Assembly (NCBI RefSeq): GCF_014652575.1
Contig: NZ_BMZB01000007.1
Location: 1-64,000, forward strand
Length of the DNA stretch: 64,000 bases
Reading direction: 5' to 3'
Source: Asticcacaulis endophyticus
GTDB taxonomy: Bacteria; Pseudomonadota; Alphaproteobacteria; Caulobacterales; Caulobacteraceae
A program made the translations under genes and the position numbers. A model generated the notes under the pieces. The model searched no databases, was not told the DNA's origin, and was given only the letters and a program-made list of their open reading frames with translations. How positions within the stretch are numbered: the first letter of the stretch is position 1; each line of letters begins with the position of its first letter. Below, piece after piece: positions 1-8,640 of the stretch.

Positions 1-367
1 CGATCTGCCCGGCAGCCCGGTTTAAGCGCGGGAGCTGGCCGGTGTGGGATGGATGCTCTGACATACTGATCCGGGAAAATACCTGTCAGAGATGTATATA
101 CCCAGTGGGGGTATATTGCAAGGTGCTATTGATACCGATGCCTGCGGCATTAAGGGCCCCGGTCACTGAGGCAAGGATGCCTGCAAATTGCTGATCTATA
201 TGCCTATTTCGCTTTTCGGGCTGTTGAACCAGCAAAGTGAAGCTCTTTCCATTCTGTTACGCGATCATACTTAGATGCCCCGGAATGTTCCATAAATCTT
301 GCGTTTTTAAGATGAGTTATCAGTCCTGAAAAAGCGGTGCTCAGGTTTCTATGAGAGCCCACGATAG
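1..367. other. Non-coding left edge with inverted repeats
   Basis: No open reading frame with convincing codon use or a recognisable product lies here. Two inverted repeats are visible: CTCTGACA (56-63) with TGTCAGAG (84-91), separated by 20 nt, and the operator-like palindrome at 96-116 described separately. The stretch from 120 to 367 shows nothing I can support. It precedes a decayed integrase and probably belongs to the same degenerate island end. Confidence 0.5.
96..116. promoter_or_regulatory. Perfect palindrome ATATACCC-N5-GGGTATAT
   Basis: Eight-base arms at 96-103 and 109-116 match perfectly around the spacer AGTGG. The TACCC...GGGTA core resembles operators bound by CsoR/RcnR/FrmR-type metal or thiol sensors; that is a resemblance only. 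No intact gene lies within 900 bp downstream, so the regulated gene would have to lie to the left of the window, or the site is a relic. Confidence 0.4.
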
Positions 368-888
368 CGCCAAGGCGATCTCTTACGCCTGACTTGGAAT
401 GCTTATGACGGGCAATGGCTGAAATTCCGCCAGAACAAGACGGGCGCTCGTGTCAGAATACCTGTCGGTGGTCCTTTGAAAGCCGCTCTTGATGCAGAGC
501 TTGCGCGACGCATGGGTTCTGAAACTGGTACCAAAACTGAAGCCGTCACTATACTCGTTACAGAGCATGGGCGGCCTTGGACTGAGTCTGGTTTCGGGCC
601 TCGTGGAGAAAAGCATACCCAAAGGCTAACGTAAGGGATGTAACTTTCCATGATTTGCGCGGCACTGCAGTCACGCGCTTGGCAATGGCTGAATGCACAG
701 AGGCGGAGACAGCCGCAATTACCGGGCACAGTTTGCATGATGTGGGAGCAATCCTCGATGCCCACTGTCTAAAACGTGACACTAAGCTTGCACAATCGGC
801 CATTCGCAAGCTCGAAACGAGAACAAATGTCCAACTGAACGTCCAACTGACGGCATCGCGTCCGGAGGTGGTTTATTTAAGTAATTGA
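368..888 (+). pseudogene. Decayed tyrosine recombinase (phage/island integrase), C-terminal part
   Basis: Translation from 368 reads RQGDLLRLTWNAYDGQW and continues through PVGGPLKAALDAE to GRPWTESGF near 594. One base is then missing, and the protein resumes in another frame as RASWRKAY...VTFHDLRGTAVTRLA...ITGHSLHD. HDLRG and GHS are the conserved HxxR and GH boxes of the tyrosine recombinase catalytic domain. The usual ILDAHY motif reads ILDAHC, so the tyrosine nucleophile is replaced by cysteine (TGT near 766). An in-frame TAG sits immediately upstream (365-367) and the N-terminal DNA-binding domain is absent. Truncation, frameshift and loss of the nucleophile together make it non-functional. 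It reads towards the 3' end of the adjacent tRNA-Lys, the normal arrangement for an island integrase. Confidence 0.88.
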
Positions 889-904
889 ACTTGCATGGAA
901 AAAA

Positions 905-980
<76 letters not shown>

Positions 981-1112
981 ACACTATTTTCAGGCCAGTG
1001 CTTGGTATTCACCGGCGCCAGAGCGGCGGAAAATACGCATTTTCCTCTGGGATTCAAGCACAAAATCAGTCTATGACCCTTTTTATTGCGCAATCATGGG
1101 GAAAAGACCGAT

Positions 1113-1466
1113 ATGGCCCGCCGCGATCTTTCTGGTGCCGTTGAGTTTTCACGGCTTGAGGACTTCACCCTCAATGATGCGCTCGTCATCGAAGAGGTGC
1201 TCAATCTGTTTCAACAGCAGGCCCAGCTTTGGGCGCCGCTGCTGGAGGCGTCACACGAAGGCTGGCGCGATGCGGCCCATACCATCAAGGGCGCGGCGTC
1301 AGGCATAGGTGCCATGAAACTGTCCGAACTGGCCCACGCGGCCGAGCACGGCGATGTCGAAGGCGCGCCGACGCGGCTTGAGCGCTTAAAAACCGGGCTG
1401 GATGAGGCGCTGATGGATGTGGCGGCCTATCTGCACGAATTGCAGCTTAAGTCGCTGAAGGGGTAG
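1113..1466 (+). CDS. HPt (histidine phosphotransfer) domain protein
   Basis: A 117-residue protein made almost entirely of one HPt four-helix bundle. The motif AHTIKGAASGIGAMKLSELA carries the phosphorylatable histidine (His56) followed by the K-G pair typical of the family. Such proteins shuttle phosphate between hybrid kinases and response regulators in the cytoplasm. The ATG at 1113 is preferred because GGGGAAAAG lies just upstream; an in-frame TTG at 1086 would add nine unconvincing residues. No kinase or regulator partner is nearby, so the pathway it serves is unknown. Confidence 0.8.
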   Translation: MARRDLSGAVEFSRLEDFTLNDALVIEEVLNLFQQQAQLWAPLLEASHEGWRDAAHTIKGAASGIGAMKLSELAHAAEHGDVEGAPTRLERLKTGLDEALMDVAAYLHELQLKSLKG

Positions 1467-1575
1467 GGGGATTGTTTTTGGTTGGATTCTGCGTCCGGAA
1501 TGTCTAAAGCGGGGGCGAAATCCTCCACAAAACCTAAAATCACGAACCTAAAATATTGCGAACCCTGAAAATATC

Positions 1576-1899
1576 ATGAGCGAAGACCTTCATATCTTGT
1601 GTACTGACCGCGACGGCGTGACCCACAATCTGCCGGCCATTGACGGCTGGCGGATCATGGAAATCATCCGCGACAACGGTTTGCCGATTAAGGCCGAGTG
1701 CGGCGGCGCGCTTGAGTGTGCGACCTGTCACGTCTATGTTGCGCCGGCATGGTTGGATAAGCTGGTCGAAAAGCGCGACGAAGAGGATGAAAAATTGGAC
1801 GAAGCCTTTATGGTCAAGCGCAATTCGCGCCTGTCGTGCCAGATTTTGATGAGCGATGAGCTTAACGGCCTTGAAGTGACGCTGGCCCCTGAGGGCTAA
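1576..1899 (+). CDS. Adrenodoxin-type [2Fe-2S] ferredoxin
   Basis: A 107-residue electron-transfer protein. Cys42, Cys48 and Cys51 in CGGALECATC plus Cys88 in RLSCQ form the C-x5-C-x2-C...C cluster ligand set of the adrenodoxin/putidaredoxin family. The acidic stretch EKRDEEDEKLDEA (about residues 65-77) corresponds to the interaction region that binds partner reductase or P450. In alphaproteobacteria such proteins serve Fe-S cluster assembly or P450 systems; no isc/suf gene or P450 is adjacent here, so the partner cannot be named. Confidence 0.9.
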   Translation: MSEDLHILCTDRDGVTHNLPAIDGWRIMEIIRDNGLPIKAECGGALECATCHVYVAPAWLDKLVEKRDEEDEKLDEAFMVKRNSRLSCQILMSDELNGLEVTLAPEG

Positions 1900-1953
1900 G
1901 GGACGGGGCTGAGGCGCTTTAAGTTTTTGTGTGTAAATTATGGGGGATGCCCG

Positions 1954-2985
1954 ATGTCGAAATGGTATAAATCGGTTGCACTGGCAGCAGTTGTCGTGGC
2001 GAGCTTTGGCGCGTCGCAGGCGCTGGCCTGGGGTTCACACGGGCACCGCCTGATCGGCGAAGAAGCCATGCGGGCCTTGCCGTCTTATTTGCCGTCGTTT
2101 CTGAAAACGACACAGTCGATCGCCGATGTCGGGGAATATTCGCGCGAGCCTGACCGCTGGCGCGATGCGGGCTTTGTGCACGATTCCGATCGTAACTCGG
2201 CTCATTTCATCGACCTTTATGATGACGGTACGACATTTGCGGGCACGACCATGGATAATCTGCCGCGGACACGCGCCGATTACGACATCGCCGTGGTCGC
2301 GGGTGGCAAGAAGCCGTGGCACGCCGGTTATCTGCCCTATGCGCAGATCGACGCCTATCAGCAAGTGGTCAAGGACATGGCCTACTGGCGCGTGTTGCAT
2401 TATCTAGAGGGGCGCGAAAAGGACCCGGTGAAGCGCGCCTGGTATAAGGCCGATCGCATCCGGCGTGAGCAGTTGATGCTGCGCGATATCGGTATTCTGT
2501 CGCACTATATGGGCGACTCGACTAACCCGATGCACCTTAGCATCCATTACAATGGTTGGGATAAGGACACGGCCAACCCGCAGGGGTTCACGCACGAAAA
2601 GGTGCATGGCCCGCTGGAGTCCGACTTCGTCAGTGCCCATATCAAGGTTGCCGATGTGCGCGGCAACATGGCCGCACCCGTGACCTGTACCGACAAGATC
2701 GAGGTCTGCATGGCCGACAAGATCAAGCGCAACTTCACCCAACTTGTGCCGGTCTATGAGCTCGAAAAAGAAGGCGTGTTCAAAGCGGATGCGCCTTCGG
2801 AACTGACGACCAAGGGCACCGTGTTTATGGCCAAGCTGCTGGGGGCCGGGGCGGCTGACCTGCGCGATGTGGTGGTCGATGCCTGGCGCGAGTCCAAGAC
2901 CATGAAGGTCGGCTATCCGGGAGCGACCTATGATGACATCATCGCCGGTAAGGTGCCGGATATCTATAGCTACCTTAAGGATTAA
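1954..2985 (+). CDS. S1/P1-type nuclease / zinc-dependent phospholipase-like, secreted
   Basis: A 343-residue protein starting MSKWYKSVALAA, with a cleavable signal peptide ending in ALA just before WGSHGHRLIGE. In P1 nuclease the mature N-terminal tryptophan itself ligates zinc, and this geometry is retained. Further likely zinc ligands are HFIDLYDD, the HYMGDSTNPMH block and HEKVHGPLESDFV, matching the three-zinc site of the S1/P1 family, which cleaves single-stranded nucleic acids and 3'-nucleotides. Function is likely periplasmic or extracellular nucleic-acid scavenging. The ATG at 1954 has GGGGGA upstream. A NUDIX gene follows after 5 nt and is probably co-transcribed. Confidence 0.85.
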   Translation: MSKWYKSVALAAVVVASFGASQALAWGSHGHRLIGEEAMRALPSYLPSFLKTTQSIADVGEYSREPDRWRDAGFVHDSDRNSAHFIDLYDDGTTFAGTTMDNLPRTRADYDIAVVAGGKKPWHAGYLPYAQIDAYQQVVKDMAYWRVLHYLEGREKDPVKRAWYKADRIRREQLMLRDIGILSHYMGDSTNPMHLSIHYNGWDKDTANPQGFTHEKVHGPLESDFVSAHIKVADVRGNMAAPVTCTDKIEVCMADKIKRNFTQLVPVYELEKEGVFKADAPSELTTKGTVFMAKLLGAGAADLRDVVVDAWRESKTMKVGYPGATYDDIIAGKVPDIYSYLKD

Positions 2986-2990
2986 GGGCG

Positions 2991-3446
2991 ATGGCGGGGA
3001 CATTGACGTTCGGTGAACGCAACCCCGATCTTGATCTGGTCCGGCGCACCACCGCGCATGGCTTTTTGCTCCGTGACGGGCGGTTAGCCTGCGTGGCCAT
3101 TGGATTTGATGATCTGATCTATGATGTGCCTGGCGGGGCGGTTGATGGCGATGAAACCCATCATCAGGCATTGATGCGGGAATTCCTTGAGGAAACCGGG
3201 CTTGAGGTCACGCCGGGGCGTCTGGTCACCGATGTGCGCCAGTATGTCGTCAACCGTAATAATCCGCGGGAGCAATATGTCAACCATGCCCACTTTTTTG
3301 AAGTATCGCTGATCGGTGAGCTGCTTGAGGCCAAGATCGAGGATGATCATGAACTGATCTGGCTGGAGCCGCTTGAGATCATAAAGCGCATTCGCAATGA
3401 CGGCTATGCCTGGGCGATTACCAAATGGCTGCGGAGCGTGACGTAG
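2991..3446 (+). CDS. NUDIX hydrolase
   Basis: A 151-residue protein with a complete Nudix box: GGAVDGDETHHQALMREF followed by LEETGLEV, matching G-x5-E-x7-REUxEExGU. The REFLEE glutamates bind the catalytic metal. The family hydrolyses nucleoside diphosphates linked to another moiety; the substrate cannot be deduced here. It starts 5 nt after the nuclease-like gene, whose end supplies AAGG as ribosome binding site, so the two probably form an operon linked to nucleotide turnover. Confidence 0.88.
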   Translation: MAGTLTFGERNPDLDLVRRTTAHGFLLRDGRLACVAIGFDDLIYDVPGGAVDGDETHHQALMREFLEETGLEVTPGRLVTDVRQYVVNRNNPREQYVNHAHFFEVSLIGELLEAKIEDDHELIWLEPLEIIKRIRNDGYAWAITKWLRSVT

Positions 3447-3474
3447 CGTGGCAAGGTAAGTGGCAAGTGGCGCT

Positions 3475-3510
3475 GTGCTCAAAAAAGCGAAGCGTTAGTG
3501 CAACTAAAAT
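3475..3510 (+). repeat. 36-bp dispersed repeat, copy 1
   Basis: GTGCTCAAAAAAGCGAAGCG continues as TTAGTGCAACTAAAAT. A second copy with only a few differences is at 30605-30640, also just downstream of a gene. Function unknown; too short to be coding. Confidence 0.6.
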
Positions 3511-3554
3511 CCCCTGACCCGTGAGTTGGAGTGGGCGGATGGGCCGCGCAATCT

Positions 3555-3614
3555 TCTCCTCCCTATCGCAGATGGGGAGGTGGCGCGGCGAAGTCCGCGA
3601 CGGAGGGGGATAGC
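3555..3614 (+). repeat. Palindromic intergenic repeat (CTCCTCCC...GGAGGGG family), copy A
   Basis: Skeleton: TTCTCCTCCCTAT, a short stem, GGGGAGGTGG, a second stem CGCGGCGAAGTCCGCG, then ACGGAGGGGGATAGC. It lies between the NUDIX and GNAT genes and is followed 73 bp later by an inverted copy (3688-3756), so the pair could form one long hairpin. It resembles REP/MITE-like non-coding repeats. Confidence 0.75.
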
Positions 3615-3687
3615 TGGGATTAGGTTGTCTGCGTTGACGTTAAGGCATCATAATAAAACTAAGGAAGTGGGTGGAAATCAGAGCGGC

Positions 3688-3756
3688 GCTATCCCCCTCC
3701 GTCTCGTCGCGGAGCTCCGATCCACCTCCCCATTGCTTCGCAATAGGGAGGAGAAA
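3688..3756 (-). repeat. Palindromic intergenic repeat, copy B (inverted relative to A)
   Basis: The reverse complement reads TTCTCCTCCCTAT, then a GCGAAGC-type stem, GGGGAGGTGG, a GGAGCTCC stem, and ACGGAGGGGGATAGC. It matches copy A at both ends and differs in the inner stems, as expected for structurally conserved REP-like elements. Confidence 0.75.
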
Positions 3757-3787
3757 TAAGGTACTGACCTGTCCGTCTTCGCCCGGT

Positions 3788-4321
3788 TCAAGGGGCGGGG
3801 GCTGTGTCCCTGTCTTTGCGCAGGATAAACTCGTGGTCGATGGTGGTGCCGACCGGGAAGCCGTATTCGCCCACCTTTTCAAAGCCGTATGACCTGTAAA
3901 GGCCAAGAGCGCGCTGGTTTTCGCTCCACACGCCGATCCATTGCGGGGCATCGCCATAGCGCATCGACAGGTAATCGAGACCGATGGTCAGCAACTGTTT
4001 GCCTAAGCCCCGGCCCTGCTGTGAGGTGTCAATATAGAGCCGTTTGATCTCGCCCTGAGTGGCAGGATCGGCATCGGTGTGGGGTAAACCGACGGGGCCA
4101 ACATGGAGGTAGCCGACGACTTGCCCGTCATCCCAAGCCATGCGCCAGAACTGAGCCGGATCAGCCACCTGCGGGGCTAAAACCTCCAGCGCATAGGACC
4201 CGCGCAGGAAGGTCTCTAAATCCGTTGGCGGATAAAGATGGGCAAAGGTGTCACAAAAGGTCTTAATTGCCAGATCGGACAGGGCCTGAACATGGTCAGG
4301 GGCTATGGGGAGAATATGCAT
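3788..4321 (-). CDS. GNAT family N-acetyltransferase
   Basis: A 177-residue cytoplasmic protein of the GCN5-related acetyltransferase fold. QGRGLGKQLL is the acetyl-CoA binding motif A (R/Q-x-x-G-x-G/A), preceded by beta strand IKRLYID and followed by the NQRALGLYRSYGF motif B. Substrate unknown; the family acetylates amino groups of small molecules or proteins. The last codons overlap a GC-rich hairpin similar to the post-stop hairpins seen after tuf and before the gene at 35824, so its C-terminal DTAPAP may come from a repeat. Confidence 0.85.
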   Translation of the reverse strand: MHILPIAPDHVQALSDLAIKTFCDTFAHLYPPTDLETFLRGSYALEVLAPQVADPAQFWRMAWDDGQVVGYLHVGPVGLPHTDADPATQGEIKRLYIDTSQQGRGLGKQLLTIGLDYLSMRYGDAPQWIGVWSENQRALGLYRSYGFEKVGEYGFPVGTTIDHEFILRKDRDTAPAP

Positions 4322-4344
4322 AGTCTCCCCATAGCCTGAGCCGC

Positions 4345-5217
4345 TTAGGCCAGCAAGGCGCCTTTGGCGGTGGTCAGGAAATCGTGGAATGTTGTCGGCG
4401 CCTTACCCATCAGGGTTTGAACATCGGTGGTGACGGCGGATAACTGACCGGCGCGGATAGCGGCTTCGGCCGAGGTCAGCATGTCGGCCACAAAATCGGG
4501 CAGACCTGCCGCGATCAGTCCGGCTTTGAAATCAGCATCCGAGACATCGACTACGCTTAAAGGTTTTCCGGTCACTTCGGTGACCAGAGCGGCCACATCA
4601 GCATGGCTGAGGGCCTTCGCGCCCGTGATCGTGAAGGTCGCCTTCGGCGCGGGCGGGTTGGCGAGGGCTGAGGCGGAGGCAAGGGCGGCGTCTTCGCGGG
4701 TGATGTAGCCGATTTTACCGCCGTTTGTGGAGGTGTACCACTGGCCGGTCTGGATGGCATGGGGCAGGGCCATCAGGGTGTTTTCGGCATACCAGTTATT
4801 GCGCAGGAGGGTGTAATCCAGCCCGCTGTTGATGATCGCCTGCTCAGTGCCATAGTGATCCGGCGCAAAGCTGATCAGGTTGCCGGGTTCGGGATTGGGC
4901 AGGGAGGTATAGACGATGTGCTTAACGCCTGCGGCCTTGGCGGCGGCAATAGCGGCCTGGTGCTGCTTAAGGCGTTGCCCCGGTACGGCGAGGGCATCGG
5001 TCGAGATCAGCAGCAAACGGTCCACGCCTGCGAAGGCCGTGGGTAAGGTTTCGGGTTTGTCGAAATCGGCGGCGCGGGTCTCAAACTTGGTGTTAAGTTT
5101 CGACGGATCGCGCGAGGCGGCGATGACTTTCGCGCCGGTCTTACTGGCGATGTGTTTCAAAACCAGTTGGCCCAGTTGGCCGCTGGCGCCGGTGATGAGC
5201 AGGGTATCTTGTGACAT
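4345..5217 (-). CDS. NmrA-like / QorB-type NAD(P)H:quinone oxidoreductase
   Basis: A 290-residue atypical short-chain dehydrogenase. The N-terminal [10 protein letters not shown] is the glycine-rich NAD(P) binding loop (G-x-x-G-x-x-G), and VYTSLPNPE with LRNNWYAEN resembles QorB (quinone oxidoreductase 2). Such enzymes reduce quinones or sense the NADP(H) state. The ATG at 5217 ([10 protein letters not shown]) is preferred over an upstream in-frame start inside the operator. It is divergent from an HxlR regulator with a shared palindrome between them, a common pairing for electrophile- or quinone-responsive control. Confidence 0.85.
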   Translation of the reverse strand: MSQDTLLITGASGQLGQLVLKHIASKTGAKVIAASRDPSKLNTKFETRAADFDKPETLPTAFAGVDRLLLISTDALAVPGQRLKQHQAAIAAAKAAGVKHIVYTSLPNPEPGNLISFAPDHYGTEQAIINSGLDYTLLRNNWYAENTLMALPHAIQTGQWYTSTNGGKIGYITREDAALASASALANPPAPKATFTITGAKALSHADVAALVTEVTGKPLSVVDVSDADFKAGLIAAGLPDFVADMLTSAEAAIRAGQLSAVTTDVQTLMGKAPTTFHDFLTTAKGALLA

Positions 5218-5234
5218 GGATGTGTATCCTATAT

Positions 5235-5251
5235 AAGAGACGTGGTCTCTT
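5235..5251. promoter_or_regulatory. Operator palindrome AAGAGAC-GTG-GTCTCTT between divergent genes
   Basis: Perfect 7-bp arms (5235-5241 and 5245-5251) around GTG, plus a further GAGAC half-site at about 5255-5259. The position between the quinone reductase and the HxlR gene, overlapping where both promoters must lie, makes it the probable HxlR binding site. Confidence 0.65.
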
Positions 5252-5319
5252 TTCGAGACTATATGCAAAATAGGAACTTAATGCCATCTGTAAAGACGGC
5301 AGGTTTTCGGGAGATAGGC

Positions 5320-5757
5320 ATGTTGAAGGAACTACCCACACGTGAAGGGCTAATGGGCGCCGATGTCGATACCATCGTTAAGGCGGTTCTTGGTGGCGCA
5401 ACTGTCGGCATGAACCCGTCCGATTGTCCGGTGCGTGATGTGCTCGATCACGTCGGCGGCAAGTGGTCGAGCCTGATCTTACTGAACCTCAAGGCCAAAG
5501 CGCACCGCTTCGGGGAACTTAAGCGCGCCATCCCCGATATTTCCCAGCGTATGCTGACTCAGACCCTGCGCGATCAGCAACGCGACGGCCTGATCAGCCG
5601 CCATGTCTTTCCAACCAATCCGCCCAGCGTCGAATACCGCCTGACCGATCTGGGCGACAGTCTGATTGTGACCTTAAGCCCGCTGATGGCCTGGGCGGTC
5701 GATCACCACGCCCGCATCCTTAAGGCGCGGGCGGTGTTTGAGGCGCAATCGGATTAA
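5320..5757 (+). CDS. HxlR family winged-helix transcriptional regulator
   Basis: A 145-residue protein with a MarR-like winged helix of HxlR type: [20 protein letters not shown], then [20 protein letters not shown] (recognition helix) and a wing ending in [10 protein letters not shown]. The cysteine in the N-terminal SDCPV segment is the one used as redox or electrophile sensor in HypR/YodB-type members. The ATG at 5320 has GGGAGAT upstream. It most likely represses the divergent quinone reductase and itself. Its end overlaps the convergent transporter gene by 4 nt. Confidence 0.88.
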   Translation: MLKELPTREGLMGADVDTIVKAVLGGATVGMNPSDCPVRDVLDHVGGKWSSLILLNLKAKAHRFGELKRAIPDISQRMLTQTLRDQQRDGLISRHVFPTNPPSVEYRLTDLGDSLIVTLSPLMAWAVDHHARILKARAVFEAQSD

Positions 5758-7031
5758 ATTTCATCCTTACCCGATGCGAAAATACAGGCCAGTGTGATCA
5801 GGGCCGCGATCAGCAGGTAATAACCCACGAAGTTCAGGCCGTAATTGGCCTGCAACCATGTCGCGGCATAGGGGGCTAATGAGGCCCCGACGATGCCGGC
5901 GAAATTAAAGGTCAGGGACGATCCGGTGTACCTTACCCGTGTAGGAAATGGGGCCGCCAGCGCCGTGCCGATCAGGGCGTAGGTCATGCCCATCAGCGCC
6001 ATGGCAAAGAACGAAAAGACGAAGATGTCGCCTTGCGACCCGCCCATCAGCAGCGGCAGGACGAACGAAAAGGCGGCAATTGCAACCGTGGTAGCGATAA
6101 GCACTTCGCGGCGACCGAATTTTTCCGCCATCTTGGCTGAGATCGGGATGAAGATACCAAAGGCAACTGAGCCCATGATCTGGATCGCCAGGGCATCCAG
6201 AAACGGAATCTGACGGATCTTGACGTTGTAGGACAACAGATAGGCGCTGCCGATATAGAACAGCACAAAGGTCACCAGCGCCACGAAGGTGCCGAGGAAC
6301 AGGCTGCGCTTATATTTGCTGAAAATTTCGACCAGCGGGACTTCGACGCGTTCATGCTTATCGATGGCCTGCTGGAACTCAGGCGTCTCGGTGATCGACA
6401 GTCGCACCCACAGGCCAATGGCGATCAGGGCGATTGACGCGATGAACGGTATCCGCCAGCCCCAGCTTAACAGGTCGTCCTGAGAGATAAAATGCAGCAA
6501 TATCCAGAACGCGCCTGACGACAGCAACAGCCCGATCGGGGCCCCAAGCTGCGGGAACATACCGTACCATGACCGCTTGCCTTCGGGGGCGTTTTCGGTC
6601 GCCAGAAGCACAGCCCCGCCCCATTCGCCGCCAAGGCCAAAGCCCTGACCGAACCGGCACAGCGACAACAGCAGCGGCGCCCATACCCCAATCTGGGCAT
6701 AGGACGGCAACAGGCCAATGATGACGGTCGAGATACCCATCGTCAAAAGGGCCGCCACCAGCGTGACCTTGCGGCCTATCCGATCCCCGAAGTGGCCAAA
6801 CACAATCGCGCCAATCGGGCGGGCAAAAAAGGCGATAGAAAAGGTCGCAAACGACTGCAGCAGCGCCGTGGTCGGGTCGCTGTCGGGGAAGAACAGGGCG
6901 GGAAACACCAGCACGGCGGCGGTGGCGTAGACATAGAAATCGAAAAATTCGATGGTCGTGCCAATCAGGCTGGCGACCAGCACCTGCGCGGGTGAGTTCA
7001 CCGGTTTGGCCGGTGTCAGTGTCGATGTCAT
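5754..7031 (-). CDS. MFS transporter, metabolite:H+ symporter (MHS) family
   Basis: A 425-residue inner-membrane protein with about 12 hydrophobic segments. The loop [13 protein letters not shown] between helices 2 and 3 is the MFS signature, and [16 protein letters not shown] is typical of the MHS subfamily (KgtP, ShiA, ProP relatives). It is the last gene of a minus-strand run with KDPGal aldolase, DgoK and SMP-30 lactonase, so galactonate, keto-deoxygalactonate or a related sugar acid is the likely substrate (inference from context). Confidence 0.85.
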   Translation of the reverse strand: MTSTLTPAKPVNSPAQVLVASLIGTTIEFFDFYVYATAAVLVFPALFFPDSDPTTALLQSFATFSIAFFARPIGAIVFGHFGDRIGRKVTLVAALLTMGISTVIIGLLPSYAQIGVWAPLLLSLCRFGQGFGLGGEWGGAVLLATENAPEGKRSWYGMFPQLGAPIGLLLSSGAFWILLHFISQDDLLSWGWRIPFIASIALIAIGLWVRLSITETPEFQQAIDKHERVEVPLVEIFSKYKRSLFLGTFVALVTFVLFYIGSAYLLSYNVKIRQIPFLDALAIQIMGSVAFGIFIPISAKMAEKFGRREVLIATTVAIAAFSFVLPLLMGGSQGDIFVFSFFAMALMGMTYALIGTALAAPFPTRVRYTGSSLTFNFAGIVGASLAPYAATWLQANYGLNFVGYYLLIAALITLACIFASGKDEI

Positions 7032-7075
7032 AGTCTAAGCCGTGCCCCTTGCTTTTCAGCCCTGTGTGGTTCGTA

Positions 7076-7714
7076 TCAGCCCTTAAGGCCTTGCCAGGCG
7101 GTGACGAACGCCCTAGCCTTCTCATACACGATTTCGGCGGTGTCGCCAGGCTTATAGACGCTGGAGCCGATGCCAAATCCGCGCGCGCCAACGCTTAGGT
7201 ATTCACCCATATTGGTAGGTTCGATTCCGCCGACCGGAAAGACCGGCGTGGTGCGGGGGATGACGGCGTTCATGGCCTTGAGGCCCTTGGGGCCAGCCAG
7301 TTCGGCGGGAAACAGCTTGATGGCATCGGCGCCGGCGTCAATAGCGGCAAAGGCTTCGGTCGGCGTGAAGAAGGCCGGGAACGAGATCAGGCCCAGTTGC
7401 TTGGCGCGTTTGATGACCTCGACATTGGTGTTGGGGGAGATACAGATCTGCCCGCCGACCGCCGCCAGCATTTCGACATCACTGACCTTAAGCACCGTAC
7501 CGGCCCCGACAATGGCGCGTTCCCCAAGGCGCTTGGCAATCAGTTCGATGGATTTGAACGGATCGGGCGAATTGAGCGGCACTTCGACGATCTTGAAACC
7601 GGCCTCAATCAGGGCATCGCCAATCGCCTCAGCCTCTTCGGGCTTAAGGCCGCGCAGGATGGCCACCAGCGGCAGGGTATTCAGCGCATCGCGCCATTGG
7701 TCCATAAGACTCAT
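7076..7714 (-). CDS. dgoA: 2-dehydro-3-deoxy-6-phosphogalactonate aldolase
   Basis: A 213-residue class I KDPG/KDPGal aldolase. VEVPLNSPDP, the GAGTVL loop, ISPNTN and the Schiff-base lysine in DAIKLFPAE are all present. It splits 2-keto-3-deoxy-6-phosphogalactonate into pyruvate and glyceraldehyde 3-phosphate in the cytoplasm. The NSP motif and the adjacent galactonokinase favour the galacto over the gluco substrate. The ATG at 7714 has AGGAGT upstream and lies 10 nt after the end of the kinase gene. Confidence 0.9.
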   Translation of the reverse strand: MSLMDQWRDALNTLPLVAILRGLKPEEAEAIGDALIEAGFKIVEVPLNSPDPFKSIELIAKRLGERAIVGAGTVLKVSDVEMLAAVGGQICISPNTNVEVIKRAKQLGLISFPAFFTPTEAFAAIDAGADAIKLFPAELAGPKGLKAMNAVIPRTTPVFPVGGIEPTNMGEYLSVGARGFGIGSSVYKPGDTAEIVYEKARAFVTAWQGLKG

Positions 7715-7724
7715 CGGGGTACTC

Positions 7725-8621
7725 CTATCGTAACGAATTGATGGCCCACAGGCCGCGGCTGGAGGCGGTGTCGCCGTCATGCTGGGTCACGCGGTCGAAA
7801 CCGGCAAATTTCAGGGCGGCCTTGTAAAGCTCGATCAAGGCCCCGTCACCGACGATGCCAACCGGCTTGTTGCCGTGCTTTTCTTTTTCAGCCGCGATTT
7901 CCGAGCCGATCAGAATGCCCGACATATAGGACGACAGGCTCTCCGGTTTGATATTGTTGAACAGGGCTTCGGTGCGGACGCTAAAGATCAGCGACAGGAA
8001 CGCCTTATCGTTCAGAGCGCGCTCAACGCCTTTGAGGAAGGCGGCCTCATCGTCCTTATCATCGTCCATCAGAATGCCGAGGATGGAGTTGGCCTTGAGC
8101 ACCTGGAACATTTCGCCGGTCATGTGGGTGGAAAAGGTCTTGACCTCGCCGCCTTCGACTTGCGCCCACTTGGAATGGGTGCCGGGCAGGATGACCAGCC
8201 CCTCGGCGTCATCGCCCAGGCCGTATATCTGCGTTTCTTCGCCGCGCATGACGTTGAGCAGGCCGGTGTCGGGCGACTTGGCATAGAGGCCCGGCACAAT
8301 CGCCACATCCAGACGCGGGTGAGGGGCGCGCACCAGTTGGGCCGCAATGTCCTTAACCGTAGAAGGACACGCGGCATAGGGCGCTTCGATCCAGCCCTGT
8401 CTAGAGCCAACCATGCCCGACAGAATGAACGGTAGGTGGTCTAAACCGGCGAACTCATCCTTGAGCACGCTCATCAGGGCCTGCTCAAAGCTCAAAACCC
8501 CAAGGTTTTTCAGCCCGATATTGGCGGCGTGCTTGGCGATGACCGCGCCCGTTTCATCATAAAGGAACATGCGGAAATTGGTCGTGCCCCAATCGGCGCC
8601 GATCAGCGTAGGTGTGGTCAT
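7725..8621 (-). CDS. dgoK: 2-dehydro-3-deoxygalactonokinase
   Basis: A 298-residue sugar-acid kinase. The N-terminal ADWGTTNFRMFL is the phosphate-binding segment of DgoK, followed by SGMVGSRQGW and LPGTHSKW, all characteristic of the family. It phosphorylates 2-keto-3-deoxygalactonate with ATP, giving the substrate of the aldolase encoded immediately downstream. Together they form the lower half of the De Ley-Doudoroff route for galactose and galactonate. Confidence 0.92.
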   Translation of the reverse strand: MTTPTLIGADWGTTNFRMFLYDETGAVIAKHAANIGLKNLGVLSFEQALMSVLKDEFAGLDHLPFILSGMVGSRQGWIEAPYAACPSTVKDIAAQLVRAPHPRLDVAIVPGLYAKSPDTGLLNVMRGEETQIYGLGDDAEGLVILPGTHSKWAQVEGGEVKTFSTHMTGEMFQVLKANSILGILMDDDKDDEAAFLKGVERALNDKAFLSLIFSVRTEALFNNIKPESLSSYMSGILIGSEIAAEKEKHGNKPVGIVGDGALIELYKAALKFAGFDRVTQHDGDTASSRGLWAINSLR

Positions 8622-8640
8622 CAGTATGTGTTCCTAAACT

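Noticed and set aside
2404-3171. 255-codon minus-strand frame across the nuclease and NUDIX genes
   Set aside because: Both plus-strand genes have full motifs and binding sites; the antisense product is unlike any family and spans two genes.
3555-3756. CRISPR array
   Set aside because: The repeated units here are an inverted pair of palindromic elements with no regular spacers and no cas genes nearby.
6379-7191. 270-codon minus-strand frame overlapping the MHS transporter
   Set aside because: Same strand but different frame from a clear transporter; rich in Arg and Trp as expected from an out-of-frame reading.
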